NCBI GenBank assembly: GCA_024103355.1
Contig: JAGFIU010000014.1
Location: forward strand, 1-64,000
Length of the DNA: 64,000 nt
Origin: Bacteroidota bacterium
Lineage (GTDB): Bacteria > Bacteroidota > Bacteroidia > NS11-12g > UBA955
Reading direction: 5' to 3'
Part shown: piece by piece, positions 9,066-16,939 of the stretch
Numbering within the stretch: the stretch's first letter is position 1
How the letters are laid out: each line of letters opens with the position of its first letter
The notes under the pieces: model-generated
The model's database searches: none
Seen by the model: only the letters and a program-made list of their open reading frames with translations
Told to the model about the DNA's origin: nothing
Translations under genes and position numbers: made by a program

Positions 9066-9485
9066 ATGATTGATATCTTTTCCGCAGATACAGAGACAGA
9101 ACTCAAACTGCCTTTTGTAGATAGTGGAATCAGTGCAGGTTTCCCTTCTCCGGCACTTGATTTTATTGATGTATCCATTGATTTGAATCGCCATTTGATA
9201 AAACACCCTTCTGCCACTTTTTACGGTAGAGTCAAAGGTGATTCACTCAAGAATGCGGGTATTAGTAACGGTGATTTGCTCGTTATTGACCGAAGTTTAG
9301 AACCAAAAAACGGCAAAATCGCAGTGTGTTTCATTGACGGAGAATTTACCGCTAAAAGAATACAAATAGCCAAAGATGAAATATGGCTCATCCCGGAAAA
9401 TGAAGCTTACAAACCAATAAGAGTAACAGAAGAAAATAATTTTTTGGTTTGGGGAATTGTAACACACGTCATTAAAGATGTTTGA
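9066..9485 (+). CDS. umuD: UmuD-type SOS translesion protein (S24 peptidase fold)
   Basis: Self-cleaving subunit of DNA polymerase V: RecA filaments trigger removal of its N-terminus, and the processed form joins UmuC for lesion bypass. The 139-residue product has the cleavage site Ala-Gly in SAGFPSPA (about residues 23-30), the nucleophile Ser in VKGDSLKNAGI, and the general-base Lys in GEFTAKRI. Length and spacing are those of UmuD, without the LexA DNA-binding domain. The ATG at 9066 is preferred to one ten codons upstream because UmuD proteins begin just before this point. It is solitary: the umuC homologue lies at 32070-33335. No SOS box could be recognised. Confidence 0.88.
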   Translation: MIDIFSADTETELKLPFVDSGISAGFPSPALDFIDVSIDLNRHLIKHPSATFYGRVKGDSLKNAGISNGDLLVIDRSLEPKNGKIAVCFIDGEFTAKRIQIAKDEIWLIPENEAYKPIRVTEENNFLVWGIVTHVIKDV

Positions 9486-9749
9486 AAACTCCGGCAAAAG
9501 GTTGAGTATATTATAAGTTTATTATTAGGAATTAAGCACTATTTTAAGGTTTGGTTTTGAGTGTTTTTTGTGCGAAGTCTAATTACAGAACCAATTTATA
9601 AAGCCGCCAAAAGCAATTTGTAATTTACAACAGAATTTTTTCAAAACATCATGGTTTGTTGCAGAAAGAGAATAGATAAAAGGCACAAGGTTTATATATA
9701 TTGTTCTTCATATTTATCAAGATATTATTTTCATCTCTTACTCTATCTG

Positions 9750-12221
9750 CTAAAATGGTACGATTACTTTCATTACAAAATTTCTTCCCATATTGTATAT
9801 TCCATATTGTTCGTTGGGTGATTGTTCGTAATATTCAAAGTATTTCAAACGGTTAAGGTGTGATTGATAGGCATTGTCAAACAGATTATTTATTTGAAAT
9901 ACAACTTGAATGTTTTTATCTTCCGAATAATTGATTTCAGCAGTTAAGCCAAGATTAAAAAGAGTGTAAGATGGCGTTACAGTTTCAGTTCCGTTTAAAC
10001 CTAAGTACCTGTTTTGGGTAGCAGCGTATTCCACCTCAAATTTTGGAGTTATGGAGATGAACCATTTGGATTTTGGTTCAAATTTTTGAGATAAGCTACT
10101 ATTGAGGGTCATTGGTGGAATGAGCGGTAAATATTCTCCTTGCGTTCCTTTCTCTTTTAAATCTGATTTTCGATTAAAGCCATAAACCATGCTCATGCTG
10201 TTATCCCATCGAAAACCTTTCCATTTTCTCGGATGAACAGCCAACCAAAATTCGCCACCATATAATTGGGCTTTTGACTGTTGGTATTGATATGTTCGGT
10301 TGCCTTGAGCATCTAAAATCGGATTTCCTTGAGGGTCAGCTAAAGCAGTCATAAAAATAAAATTCTGAATGTTGTTGTTGAATACACTCACTTCTCCTGA
10401 AACATCATTAAATTTCAGGTTAATGCCCAAATCTTCCTGCAATGAAAATTCCGGTTTAAAAGTTCTGTTTCCTAAATAAATAATATGCGCCCCGGGGTCT
10501 AATCCATTACTTCCAATTTCTGTAATATTAGGAGAACGGTAAGCCCGACCAATATTGGCTTTTAGGCTGATATTTTTATTTGCTTGAAAAGTCGCTCCAA
10601 TACTTCCGCTTATTCCGTGATAGGTTTTCTTAAAAGCCTCAAATTGTAAATCGGCATCGGGATTATTTGCATCGGTTTGTTTATTAAAACCTGATAAAAC
10701 ATCTTCGGCTACATAAAAATCGTTCCATTGAACATGCCTTATATCGTAGCGAAAACCACCGCTGATGCTCCATTTGTCTTTTTTCCATTTTCCATATAAA
10801 TAAATTCCACCATCGTATAAATTGTAGTCAGGAATAGGGAAATCGGTAGCGTCTTTGTTTTTATTGTTTTGAAACATTCCGTTGATACCAATAGATGTTT
10901 CTATATTAGCAAATCGGGGCGCATTGTATCTAATTCCATAATTCAAAGTATTCAATCTCATATACATTCCTGCCTGTTTAGGAGCAGTGGGGTGTGTAAA
11001 CTCACGTCTAATATTTTGTTGACCTCCTAATAGAATATCAATATCTCCTTCCCCTACTTCATAAAAGCTGTGGAGATAAGCTCTGTAATGTTGAATATGT
11101 TGAGCTAAATCAGGGATTTTATAAGAATGTAATCCTTTATCCGAAACGATTGGACGGTTTTTTATATCATCCTCATCTTCCTCATAAATTTGTTGGGTAA
11201 ATTTTCTGGTTAGAGAATCCCGGCTACCATCAGGTATTCCCTGATGATTATCGTAAAGAGTTAAGTTTAAGTGAGTATATCCTTTTGAAGATTTAAAGCC
11301 TGCCAAAGCCGCAATATTTTTTTCATTAAAGTTGGTTAGATAAACTCTTCCGTCAATCGGATTGCGATAGTTTTTTGCTATTCGGTAAGAACCATTCAGG
11401 GCAAATAAAAATCGTTCATTAGAATAATCCAAACGCAATCCGTTACCTATAAGATTGTTGTTGCTTTGGTATTCAGTTAAATATTTTCCGTGTAATTTAC
11501 CATCATTGTTTTTAGGGATATAGGGGAATAGACTAATAACCCCTGCAATAGCATCTGAGCCATACAAAAGGCTTGCAGGACCTTTGATGATTTCAGCTCG
11601 CTCCATATTATAATTGTCAATTTCAATACCATGTTCATCACCATATTGTTGTCCTTCTTGTCGGATACCATCGTATAATGTCAGAACTCGGTTGTAGCCC
11701 AAACCATGAATGAATGGCTTGGAAATATTAGGACCCGTTTTAACTGCTTTTAATCCCGGAACATTTTTTACCAAAACATCAATAATGTTGCTTTCGGCAG
11801 TTCTATCAATTTGTTTGGCAGAAACCGGACTTATAGCAATTGGATTTTCTTTAAGTAAAGTTGCTCTTGTGGTTCCTGTAATTACTATTTCTTCCAGATT
11901 AGTGGAATTTGGCTTTAAATAAAAAATGTAGCTATTTTGATTAGGAAGAATTTTCAAAGTGTCTGTATCATATCCCATACTTTGAAAAATGAGTTTACTA
12001 CTACCATTACTTTGAACAAGTATAATCTTAAAATTACCTTTCCCGTCTGTTAAAGTGCCATTCTCTGTATTTTCTTGAAGGACAGCACAGAACTCAATGG
12101 GCTGTTTGGTGTCATAATCCTTTACAAAACCTTTAATAGTGCGTTGCTGTGCATGAGAGAATATTGCAATTGTCATTAATAAAGCTGTACTGACTAATCT
12201 TTTCATCTTCAAATATTTCAT
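9750..12221 (-). CDS. TonB-dependent outer-membrane receptor, probably for a metal chelate
   Basis: Outer-membrane beta-barrel that imports a ligand using TonB energy. The 823-residue protein has a signal peptide ending in FSHAQ, a carboxypeptidase-regulatory-like beta domain (about 25-110, beginning RTIKGFVKDYDTKQPIEF), a plug domain (about 115-225, with ISPVSAKQIDRT, VPGLKAVKTGP and IIKGPASLLYGSDAIAGVI), and a barrel ending in NFVMKVIVPF with a terminal aromatic residue. The Asp-rich TDFPIPDYNLYDGG is in the barrel. It is divergent from a DtxR/MntR-type regulator and its promoter contains a 16-bp palindrome, so iron or manganese is the likely cargo. The start at 12221 lies three bases after a -7 box; an ATG five codons further in is also possible. 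Confidence 0.92.
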   Translation of the reverse strand: MKYLKMKRLVSTALLMTIAIFSHAQQRTIKGFVKDYDTKQPIEFCAVLQENTENGTLTDGKGNFKIILVQSNGSSKLIFQSMGYDTDTLKILPNQNSYIFYLKPNSTNLEEIVITGTTRATLLKENPIAISPVSAKQIDRTAESNIIDVLVKNVPGLKAVKTGPNISKPFIHGLGYNRVLTLYDGIRQEGQQYGDEHGIEIDNYNMERAEIIKGPASLLYGSDAIAGVISLFPYIPKNNDGKLHGKYLTEYQSNNNLIGNGLRLDYSNERFLFALNGSYRIAKNYRNPIDGRVYLTNFNEKNIAALAGFKSSKGYTHLNLTLYDNHQGIPDGSRDSLTRKFTQQIYEEDEDDIKNRPIVSDKGLHSYKIPDLAQHIQHYRAYLHSFYEVGEGDIDILLGGQQNIRREFTHPTAPKQAGMYMRLNTLNYGIRYNAPRFANIETSIGINGMFQNNKNKDATDFPIPDYNLYDGGIYLYGKWKKDKWSISGGFRYDIRHVQWNDFYVAEDVLSGFNKQTDANNPDADLQFEAFKKTYHGISGSIGATFQANKNISLKANIGRAYRSPNITEIGSNGLDPGAHIIYLGNRTFKPEFSLQEDLGINLKFNDVSGEVSVFNNNIQNFIFMTALADPQGNPILDAQGNRTYQYQQSKAQLYGGEFWLAVHPRKWKGFRWDNSMSMVYGFNRKSDLKEKGTQGEYLPLIPPMTLNSSLSQKFEPKSKWFISITPKFEVEYAATQNRYLGLNGTETVTPSYTLFNLGLTAEINYSEDKNIQVVFQINNLFDNAYQSHLNRLKYFEYYEQSPNEQYGIYNMGRNFVMKVIVPF

Positions 12222-12224
12222 TTG

Positions 12225-12256
12225 CAAAACTAACGAAGTTAGATTAATCTAACAAA
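12225..12256 (-). promoter_or_regulatory. Promoter of the TonB-dependent receptor
   Basis: On the complement, TTTG at 12256-12253 is followed after 20 bases by TAGTTTTG at 12232-12225, close to the Bacteroidota consensus. The spacer contains the perfect palindrome 12238-12253. The ATG at 12221 is three bases after the -7 box, so the transcript would have almost no leader. Confidence 0.7.
12238..12253. promoter_or_regulatory. Probable operator for the DtxR/MntR-type regulator
   Basis: GTTAGATTAATCTAAC is a perfect 16-base palindrome. It occupies most of the spacer between the -33 and -7 elements of the receptor promoter and lies 24 bases before the -7 box of the divergent regulator gene. DtxR and MntR family proteins bind such TTAG..CTAA palindromes. 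Binding by metal-loaded repressor would occlude the receptor promoter directly and could also affect the regulator's own promoter. The protein-site pairing is inferred from position and symmetry. Confidence 0.7.
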
Positions 12257-12276
12257 TTTTATTTGACAAATCATTT

Positions 12277-12284
12277 TATATTTG
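12277..12284 (+). promoter_or_regulatory. -7 box of the DtxR/MntR-type gene
   Basis: TATATTTG lies four bases before the ATG at 12289, predicting a leaderless transcript. The -33 element is not clear. Confidence 0.6.
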
Positions 12285-12288
12285 CAAT

Positions 12289-12945
12289 ATGATTTCGCAA
12301 GCAGAAGAAAATTATTTAAAAGCCTTGTTTCATTTAACCAATGAAATGCAGGGAAAAATAGAAGCTGGAACTAATGAATTAGCAGAAATTTTAGATGTTA
12401 AGCCAGCTACAGCGAATAATATGCTTAAAAAACTCAAGGAAAAAGAATGGGTATCTTATGAAAAATATGGGAAAATAACATTGACCGATAAAGGAAAAAG
12501 TCTTGCTGTAGAAACGGTGAGGAAACACCGTCTTTGGGAAACATTTTTGTATGAAAAGCTAAACTTTACCTGGGACGAAGTTCACGAAGTTGCAGAACAA
12601 TTAGAACATATCAAGTCGGATAAATTGGTACAACAGTTAGAACGTTTTTTAGATTTTCCTGAAACAGATCCACATGGCGACCCAATACCCAATGCCAAAG
12701 GCGAAATTAAATTTGTAAATCGAAAAACTTTAGCAGAAGTTGAAGTGGGAAAAACATGTAAATTAATTTCAGTAAAAGACAATAGTTCTTCATTTCTACA
12801 GTATGTTGTCAAACTTGGTTTAGGTTTAAGTAGTAAAATAAAAATTATCAGCCGTCAGGATTTTGATGGGTCAATGGAAATCGAAGTTAACAAAGTGCGT
12901 TCTTCTATCAGTAAAAAAGTTGCTCAAAATTTGTTTGTAGTTTGA
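12289..12945 (+). CDS. Metal-dependent transcriptional regulator, DtxR/MntR family
   Basis: Cytoplasmic repressor activated by Mn(II) or Fe(II). The 218-residue product has the three family domains: a winged helix (1-60, with NELAEILDVKPATANNMLKK), a metal-binding and dimerisation domain (about 65-135, with RKHRLWETFL, VHEVAEQLEHI and the signature DPHGDPIP), and a C-terminal FeoA/SH3-like domain (about 145-218). His and Glu residues in HRLWE and EHI match the usual metal ligands. It is divergent from the TonB-dependent receptor, with a palindrome between them. Metal preference cannot be decided from sequence; MntR-like proteins of this length in Bacteroidota may respond to either metal. Confidence 0.92.
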   Translation: MISQAEENYLKALFHLTNEMQGKIEAGTNELAEILDVKPATANNMLKKLKEKEWVSYEKYGKITLTDKGKSLAVETVRKHRLWETFLYEKLNFTWDEVHEVAEQLEHIKSDKLVQQLERFLDFPETDPHGDPIPNAKGEIKFVNRKTLAEVEVGKTCKLISVKDNSSSFLQYVVKLGLGLSSKIKIISRQDFDGSMEIEVNKVRSSISKKVAQNLFVV

Positions 12946-12983
12946 TGGATAAATTATTACACTAAGATTCTGAGAGGGTCTTG

Positions 12984-13400
12984 TTAAACTCTATCAAAAT
13001 TTAGCATTGCATTATGAGCTCGTGTCGAAAGTTTTATTAAGATTTTGGATGCTTGTTCAATGTATTTTTGCTCTTTGGTTTTGTTGACTTGCATAAACAA
13101 ATTCGAAACCACTGAACACAGAATTACAATAACAATAAATTCTATTTGAGCTTGCTTAATAATTTTAATCTTAGAAAGCTCATAACTCTTTTGGAGAAAA
13201 TCTCAGTATAAATTTCTAAATAGTGCTCCACCGGTTCTTGCATTTTCCATCAGCATTGCACTTGTTTCACAATGTTGCCCAATAAATGGTTTTGAATCCT
13301 CATTATTTTTACTTCTTGGGTTTGGAAGTGTTTTCCCCAAATGGGATAGTGTGATTTATAGAATTGTTCAAGATTTTGAAACCTTAATTACGGTTTTCCG
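12984..13400 (-). pseudogene. Decayed reading frame in the 650-base gap before the DPP III gene
   Basis: No intact gene lies between 12945 and 13600, but the complement carries protein-like sequence broken by stops. From about 13400 one frame reads NLEQFYKSHYPIWGKHFQTQ; another continues with KPFIGQHCETSAMLMENART, GGALFRNLY, an in-frame TGA near 13225, then DFLQKSYELSKIKIIKQAQI and a tail with NLFMQVNKTKEQKYIEQASK, ending at the TAA at 12986-12984. This looks like one old gene with a frameshift and a nonsense codon. The tail has the helical look of a TetR-type ligand domain, but the family is not established. Chance open frames cannot be excluded. Confidence 0.4.
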
Positions 13401-13566
13401 TGCTTAAAATCTTTTTAATAATAACCCAAATATTTTTCTATTCAGACTCCTAACTCTCAGCGTCAAACTGAATTTAAGGGTAAACATTCAATGAAAGATA
13501 ATTAAATTTAATAGTGATAAATCCTTTCTCCATAAAATCATCTTTCAAATTCAACTCCATATCACT

Positions 13567-13574
13567 TAGATTTG
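13567..13574 (+). promoter_or_regulatory. -7 box of the dipeptidyl peptidase III gene
   Basis: TAGATTTG matches TAnnTTTG and is 25 bases before the ATG at 13600. Confidence 0.5.
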
Positions 13575-13599
13575 CGCTTCGAAACATAAAAATTATACT

Positions 13600-15690
13600 A
13601 TGAAAAAAACTAAGAAAGCCGGCATGATATTACTTTCGGGTTCTTTGATTGGGCTTGGAGTTTGGTCAGGTTGCACAGGAAACAAAACACAAAAGAAAAT
13701 GGAAGAAAAGACAGAAACAACAATGAAGGACAGCACTTTTAATGTGAATGCTGAATCCTTCGCAGACTTACAATTATTGCGTTATCAAGTTCCGGGATGG
13801 GAACAGCTTACTCTAAAACAAAAAGAATTTGCATATTATCTTTATGAAGCAGCACTTTGTGGTAGAGACATTATCTATGACCAAAGAGGAAAATATAATT
13901 TGACCGTAAGAAAAGTAATCGAAGCAATTTGGGCTAACGATAAAATTAACAAACAAGGTGAAGATTGGGATAACTTCAGAACCTATGCAGGGCAAGTATG
14001 GTTCAGCAATGGTATTTATCACCATTATTCAAATGACAAATTTATTCCTGCCTTTTCTTTTGAATATCTCAAAAGCCTTGTTGAATCCTGCGACTCGAGC
14101 AAACTTCCTTTGGCTGAAGGGCAAACCGTAGAAAACCTTCTTACACTTCTAAATCAAGTAATTTTTGACCCATCATTTATGCCTAAAATGGTTAATCTGA
14201 AAGAGGGAATAGACCATGTAACAGGCTCTGCAAATAATTTTTATGAGGGAGTTACTGAAAAAGAAGTTGAGCAATTTTACAATAAATTTCCTCATACAGG
14301 AAAAGACCCCGAATGGGGATTGAACAGCAAAACCACAAAAGAAAATGGCAAAGTGGTTGAAATCGTTTGGAAATCCGGAGGAATGTATGGTGCAGCCATT
14401 GATAAGATGATTTATTGGATTGAAAAAGCAATTCCGCTTTCTGAGAATGAACATCAGAAAAAAGCACTTGAAACATTGGTAGAATATTACAAAACCGGTG
14501 ATTTAAAACTATGGGATAAATATAGTATTGAATGGGCTGCCAACACAGAGAGCATCATTGACTTTACAACCGGATTTATTGAAGTTTATGGTGATGCTCT
14601 TGGCAAAAAAGGAAGTTTCGAATCTGTGCTTTCACTCAAGGATTTTGAAGCAACCAAGAGAATTAAAGCTATATCTGACCAAGCTCAATGGTTTGAAGAC
14701 AACTCACCATTAATGCCTGAACATAAGAAAAAAGAAGTAAAAGGAATCAGTGCAAAAGTAATTACAACCATTGTTGAATCAGGAGATGCTGCACCCAGCA
14801 CACCTATTGGAATCAACCTTCCTAACTCCGATTGGATTAGAAAGGATTATGGGTCAAAATCTGTTTCCTTAGGTAATATCGTTGATGCGTATGATTTGAG
14901 CAGCAAAAGCAGTGGTTTTCTAGAGGAATTTGTGATTGATACAGCAGAAATTGCCAGAGCAAAAAAATGGGGAACATTGGCAAGCAATCTCCATACTGAC
15001 ATGCACGAGTGTATAGGACATGCTTCAGGACAAATCAATCCCGGTGTTGGAACCCCCGACAAAACATTGAAGAGCTATGCCTCAACATTGGAAGAAGCGC
15101 GTGCTGACTTGGTTGGGCTATATTATGCTATTGACCCAAAACTGGTTGAAATCGGTGTGATGGAAAGTACTGAAGTCGGCAAAGCAGAATATGATTCTTA
15201 CATGAGAAATGGATTGATGACTCAACTTACCCGAATCAAATTAGGAGATGATATTGAAGAAGCTCACATGCGTAACAGAGCATTAGTTGCTTATTGGTGT
15301 TACGAAAAAGGAAAAGCCGATAATGTTGTCGAAATGTACAAGCAAAACGGAAAGACTTATGTGAGAATCAATGATTACAACAAACTCAGAGATTTGTTCG
15401 GACAATTGTTGCGTGAAATCCAAAGAATAAAATCAGAAGGCGACTATATCGCAGGAAAAAATCTTGTTGAAACATACGGGGTTAAAGTAAACCAAGAATT
15501 GCATAAAGAAGTTTTGGAAAGATATGCAAAGCTTAACCTTAAACCTTACAAAGGATTCATACAACCCAGATTGGTTCCTGTTATGGAAAACGGGAAAATC
15601 ATTGATGTAAAAGTTGAATATCCTGAGTCATTCTTTGAACAGATGATGGAATATGGTAAAAACTATTCTATTTTGCCAACAATAAACTAA
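13600..15690 (+). CDS. Dipeptidyl peptidase III (family M49), lipoprotein
   Basis: Zinc exopeptidase that removes dipeptides from the N-terminus of short peptides. The 696-residue product has a lipoprotein signal (hydrophobic 8-22, lipobox VWSGC), so it is probably anchored facing the periplasm. The M49 zinc site is HECIGH at 469-474, with the second motif EEARAD at about 498-503 supplying the third ligand. The first motif has four residues spanning the two His, which distinguishes M49 from ordinary HEXXH enzymes. Length fits the bacterial DPP III group. It is followed by a strong terminator and is the first of several zinc peptidases in the next 10 kb. Confidence 0.92.
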   Translation: MKKTKKAGMILLSGSLIGLGVWSGCTGNKTQKKMEEKTETTMKDSTFNVNAESFADLQLLRYQVPGWEQLTLKQKEFAYYLYEAALCGRDIIYDQRGKYNLTVRKVIEAIWANDKINKQGEDWDNFRTYAGQVWFSNGIYHHYSNDKFIPAFSFEYLKSLVESCDSSKLPLAEGQTVENLLTLLNQVIFDPSFMPKMVNLKEGIDHVTGSANNFYEGVTEKEVEQFYNKFPHTGKDPEWGLNSKTTKENGKVVEIVWKSGGMYGAAIDKMIYWIEKAIPLSENEHQKKALETLVEYYKTGDLKLWDKYSIEWAANTESIIDFTTGFIEVYGDALGKKGSFESVLSLKDFEATKRIKAISDQAQWFEDNSPLMPEHKKKEVKGISAKVITTIVESGDAAPSTPIGINLPNSDWIRKDYGSKSVSLGNIVDAYDLSSKSSGFLEEFVIDTAEIARAKKWGTLASNLHTDMHECIGHASGQINPGVGTPDKTLKSYASTLEEARADLVGLYYAIDPKLVEIGVMESTEVGKAEYDSYMRNGLMTQLTRIKLGDDIEEAHMRNRALVAYWCYEKGKADNVVEMYKQNGKTYVRINDYNKLRDLFGQLLREIQRIKSEGDYIAGKNLVETYGVKVNQELHKEVLERYAKLNLKPYKGFIQPRLVPVMENGKIIDVKVEYPESFFEQMMEYGKNYSILPTIN

Positions 15691-15710
15691 GTACTAAGAA
15701 CATGATATAG

Positions 15711-15750
15711 AAAGGGTTTTCAATGGTTTTGAAAACCCTTTTTTATTTTT
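15711..15750. terminator. Bidirectional intrinsic terminator
   Basis: A perfect 13-base stem (15711-15723 with 15729-15741) encloses the five-base loop TGGTT and is followed by a T-run. The A-run before it makes it work for the opposite strand too. It serves the DPP III gene and the converging DUF486 gene, whose stop codon overlaps its edge. Confidence 0.88.
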
Positions 15751-16111
15751 TGAAGATGAAATAAACTGCCAATACCAAAAAAACAAAGCCAATCAAATGA
15801 TTGATTCGCAACGTCTCTCCTTTGAAAACCAATAATGTAAAACCTGTAAAAACAAGCAGTGTAATCACTTCCTGAATAACCTTGAGTTGCCAAATTGAAA
15901 AAGGTCCTCCATTACCGTTAAAACCAATTCTATTTGCCGGTATTTGTGCAGAATACTCAAACAATGCAATCATCCAGCTAAAAAGAATTACCTTGACCAA
16001 ACCCATATTGGCAAACCATGAATACTCCTTTAATTTCAAATGCCCATACCAAGCAATTGTCATAAAGATATTGGATAGTATTAACAGCAGAATTGTATAA
16101 AGACCTCGCAT
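15743..16111 (-). CDS. DMT family membrane protein, DUF486
   Basis: Small inner-membrane protein of 122 residues with four predicted helices, related to the drug/metabolite transporter superfamily; substrate unknown. Recognisable family segments are LLLILSNIFMTIAWYGHLKL, SWMIALFEYSAQIPANRIG and GPFSIWQLKVIQEVITLLVF. The start at 16111 matches the usual beginning (M-x-x-L-x-T-I-L-L-L); an ATG three codons upstream at 16120 is equally possible. A TATTTTTG box lies 12-21 bases before these. It is divergent from the Crp/Fnr gene and converges on the DPP III gene. Confidence 0.85.
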   Translation of the reverse strand: MRGLYTILLLILSNIFMTIAWYGHLKLKEYSWFANMGLVKVILFSWMIALFEYSAQIPANRIGFNGNGGPFSIWQLKVIQEVITLLVFTGFTLLVFKGETLRINHLIGFVFLVLAVYFIFKK

Positions 16112-16132
16112 AACTATCATTATTATTTTCGG

Positions 16133-16140
16133 CAAAAATA
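16133..16140 (-). promoter_or_regulatory. -7 box of the DUF486 gene
   Basis: TATTTTTG on the complement, 12 bases before the ATG at 16120 and 21 bases before the ATG at 16111. Confidence 0.5.
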
Positions 16141-16197
16141 TCAGATTATTAAATGCTTTATAAGTTACTGAATCCAATTAATAAAGCTGTCAAATAC

Positions 16198-16205
16198 TAT
16201 CTTTG
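16198..16205 (+). promoter_or_regulatory. -7 box of the Crp/Fnr gene, four bases before the start
   Basis: TATCTTTG, then CCCT, then the ATG at 16210. It predicts a leaderless transcript and decides the start, because the longer frame from 16153 would begin upstream of the promoter. Confidence 0.6.
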
Positions 16206-16209
16206 CCCT

Positions 16210-16836
16210 ATGCAAAATCTTGAGAATACGGCTGAATTCAAGACCTCTCCTCAGTTGGTTGAAAAACTATATCAATACGGAATTATCAAAACATACAAAG
16301 CAGGGGAAGTGGTTTTGAATGAAAATTCACATATTAATTCTATTCCTATTGTAACAAAGGGTATTTTGAAGGTATTTCGTGAGGAAGAAGACGGAAGAGA
16401 GATTTTGCTTTATTATATCAAAGCAGGAGAAAGTTGCATTATGTCCTTTTTGGGAGGGTTGCACAATGAGACAAGTAAAGTACGTGCCGAGGTAGAAGAA
16501 GATGCGGAAATTTTGTTTGTGCCCATAGAGAAAATATCTTTCTTTATCAGAGAATATCCTCAATGGTTAGACTATATTTTCAGGCTATACCACAAGCGTT
16601 TTGAAGAACTACTCGAAGTTGTCAATGACATTGCTTTTAAGAAGGTGGATGAGAGGTTGTTGGATTTACTGAAAAAAACTTCAGATGTTACCGGTTCAAA
16701 AACAATCACAATTACACATGAACAATTAGCAAACAAATTAGGTACGGCAAGGGTTGTAGTTTCTAGGCTTTTGAAACAACTCGAAGATTCCGGAAAGGTT
16801 AAATTGGGAAGAAATAAAATAGAATTACTCGCTTAG
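16210..16836 (+). CDS. Crp/Fnr family transcriptional regulator
   Basis: One-component regulator of 208 residues. It has an N-terminal cyclic-nucleotide-binding fold (about 15-125, with GEVVLNENSHINSIPIVTKG and FREEEDGREILLYYIKAGES), a long dimerisation helix, and a C-terminal winged helix with THEQLANKLGTARVVVSRLL (about 170-190). It has no Fnr-type Cys cluster at the N-terminus. Residues around GESCIMSF do not match the cAMP-binding motif well, so the effector is unknown. It is divergent from the DUF486 gene, which is a candidate target. Confidence 0.88.
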   Translation: MQNLENTAEFKTSPQLVEKLYQYGIIKTYKAGEVVLNENSHINSIPIVTKGILKVFREEEDGREILLYYIKAGESCIMSFLGGLHNETSKVRAEVEEDAEILFVPIEKISFFIREYPQWLDYIFRLYHKRFEELLEVVNDIAFKKVDERLLDLLKKTSDVTGSKTITITHEQLANKLGTARVVVSRLLKQLEDSGKVKLGRNKIELLA

Positions 16837-16939
16837 TTTTCAAAAGAAAATCATGTTGAAATGATAAACAGAGAGCACTAAAAGGGTTATCAATTGACCA
16901 TCAACAAATTATTTAAGAAACAAATTGATAAAACGCTTC

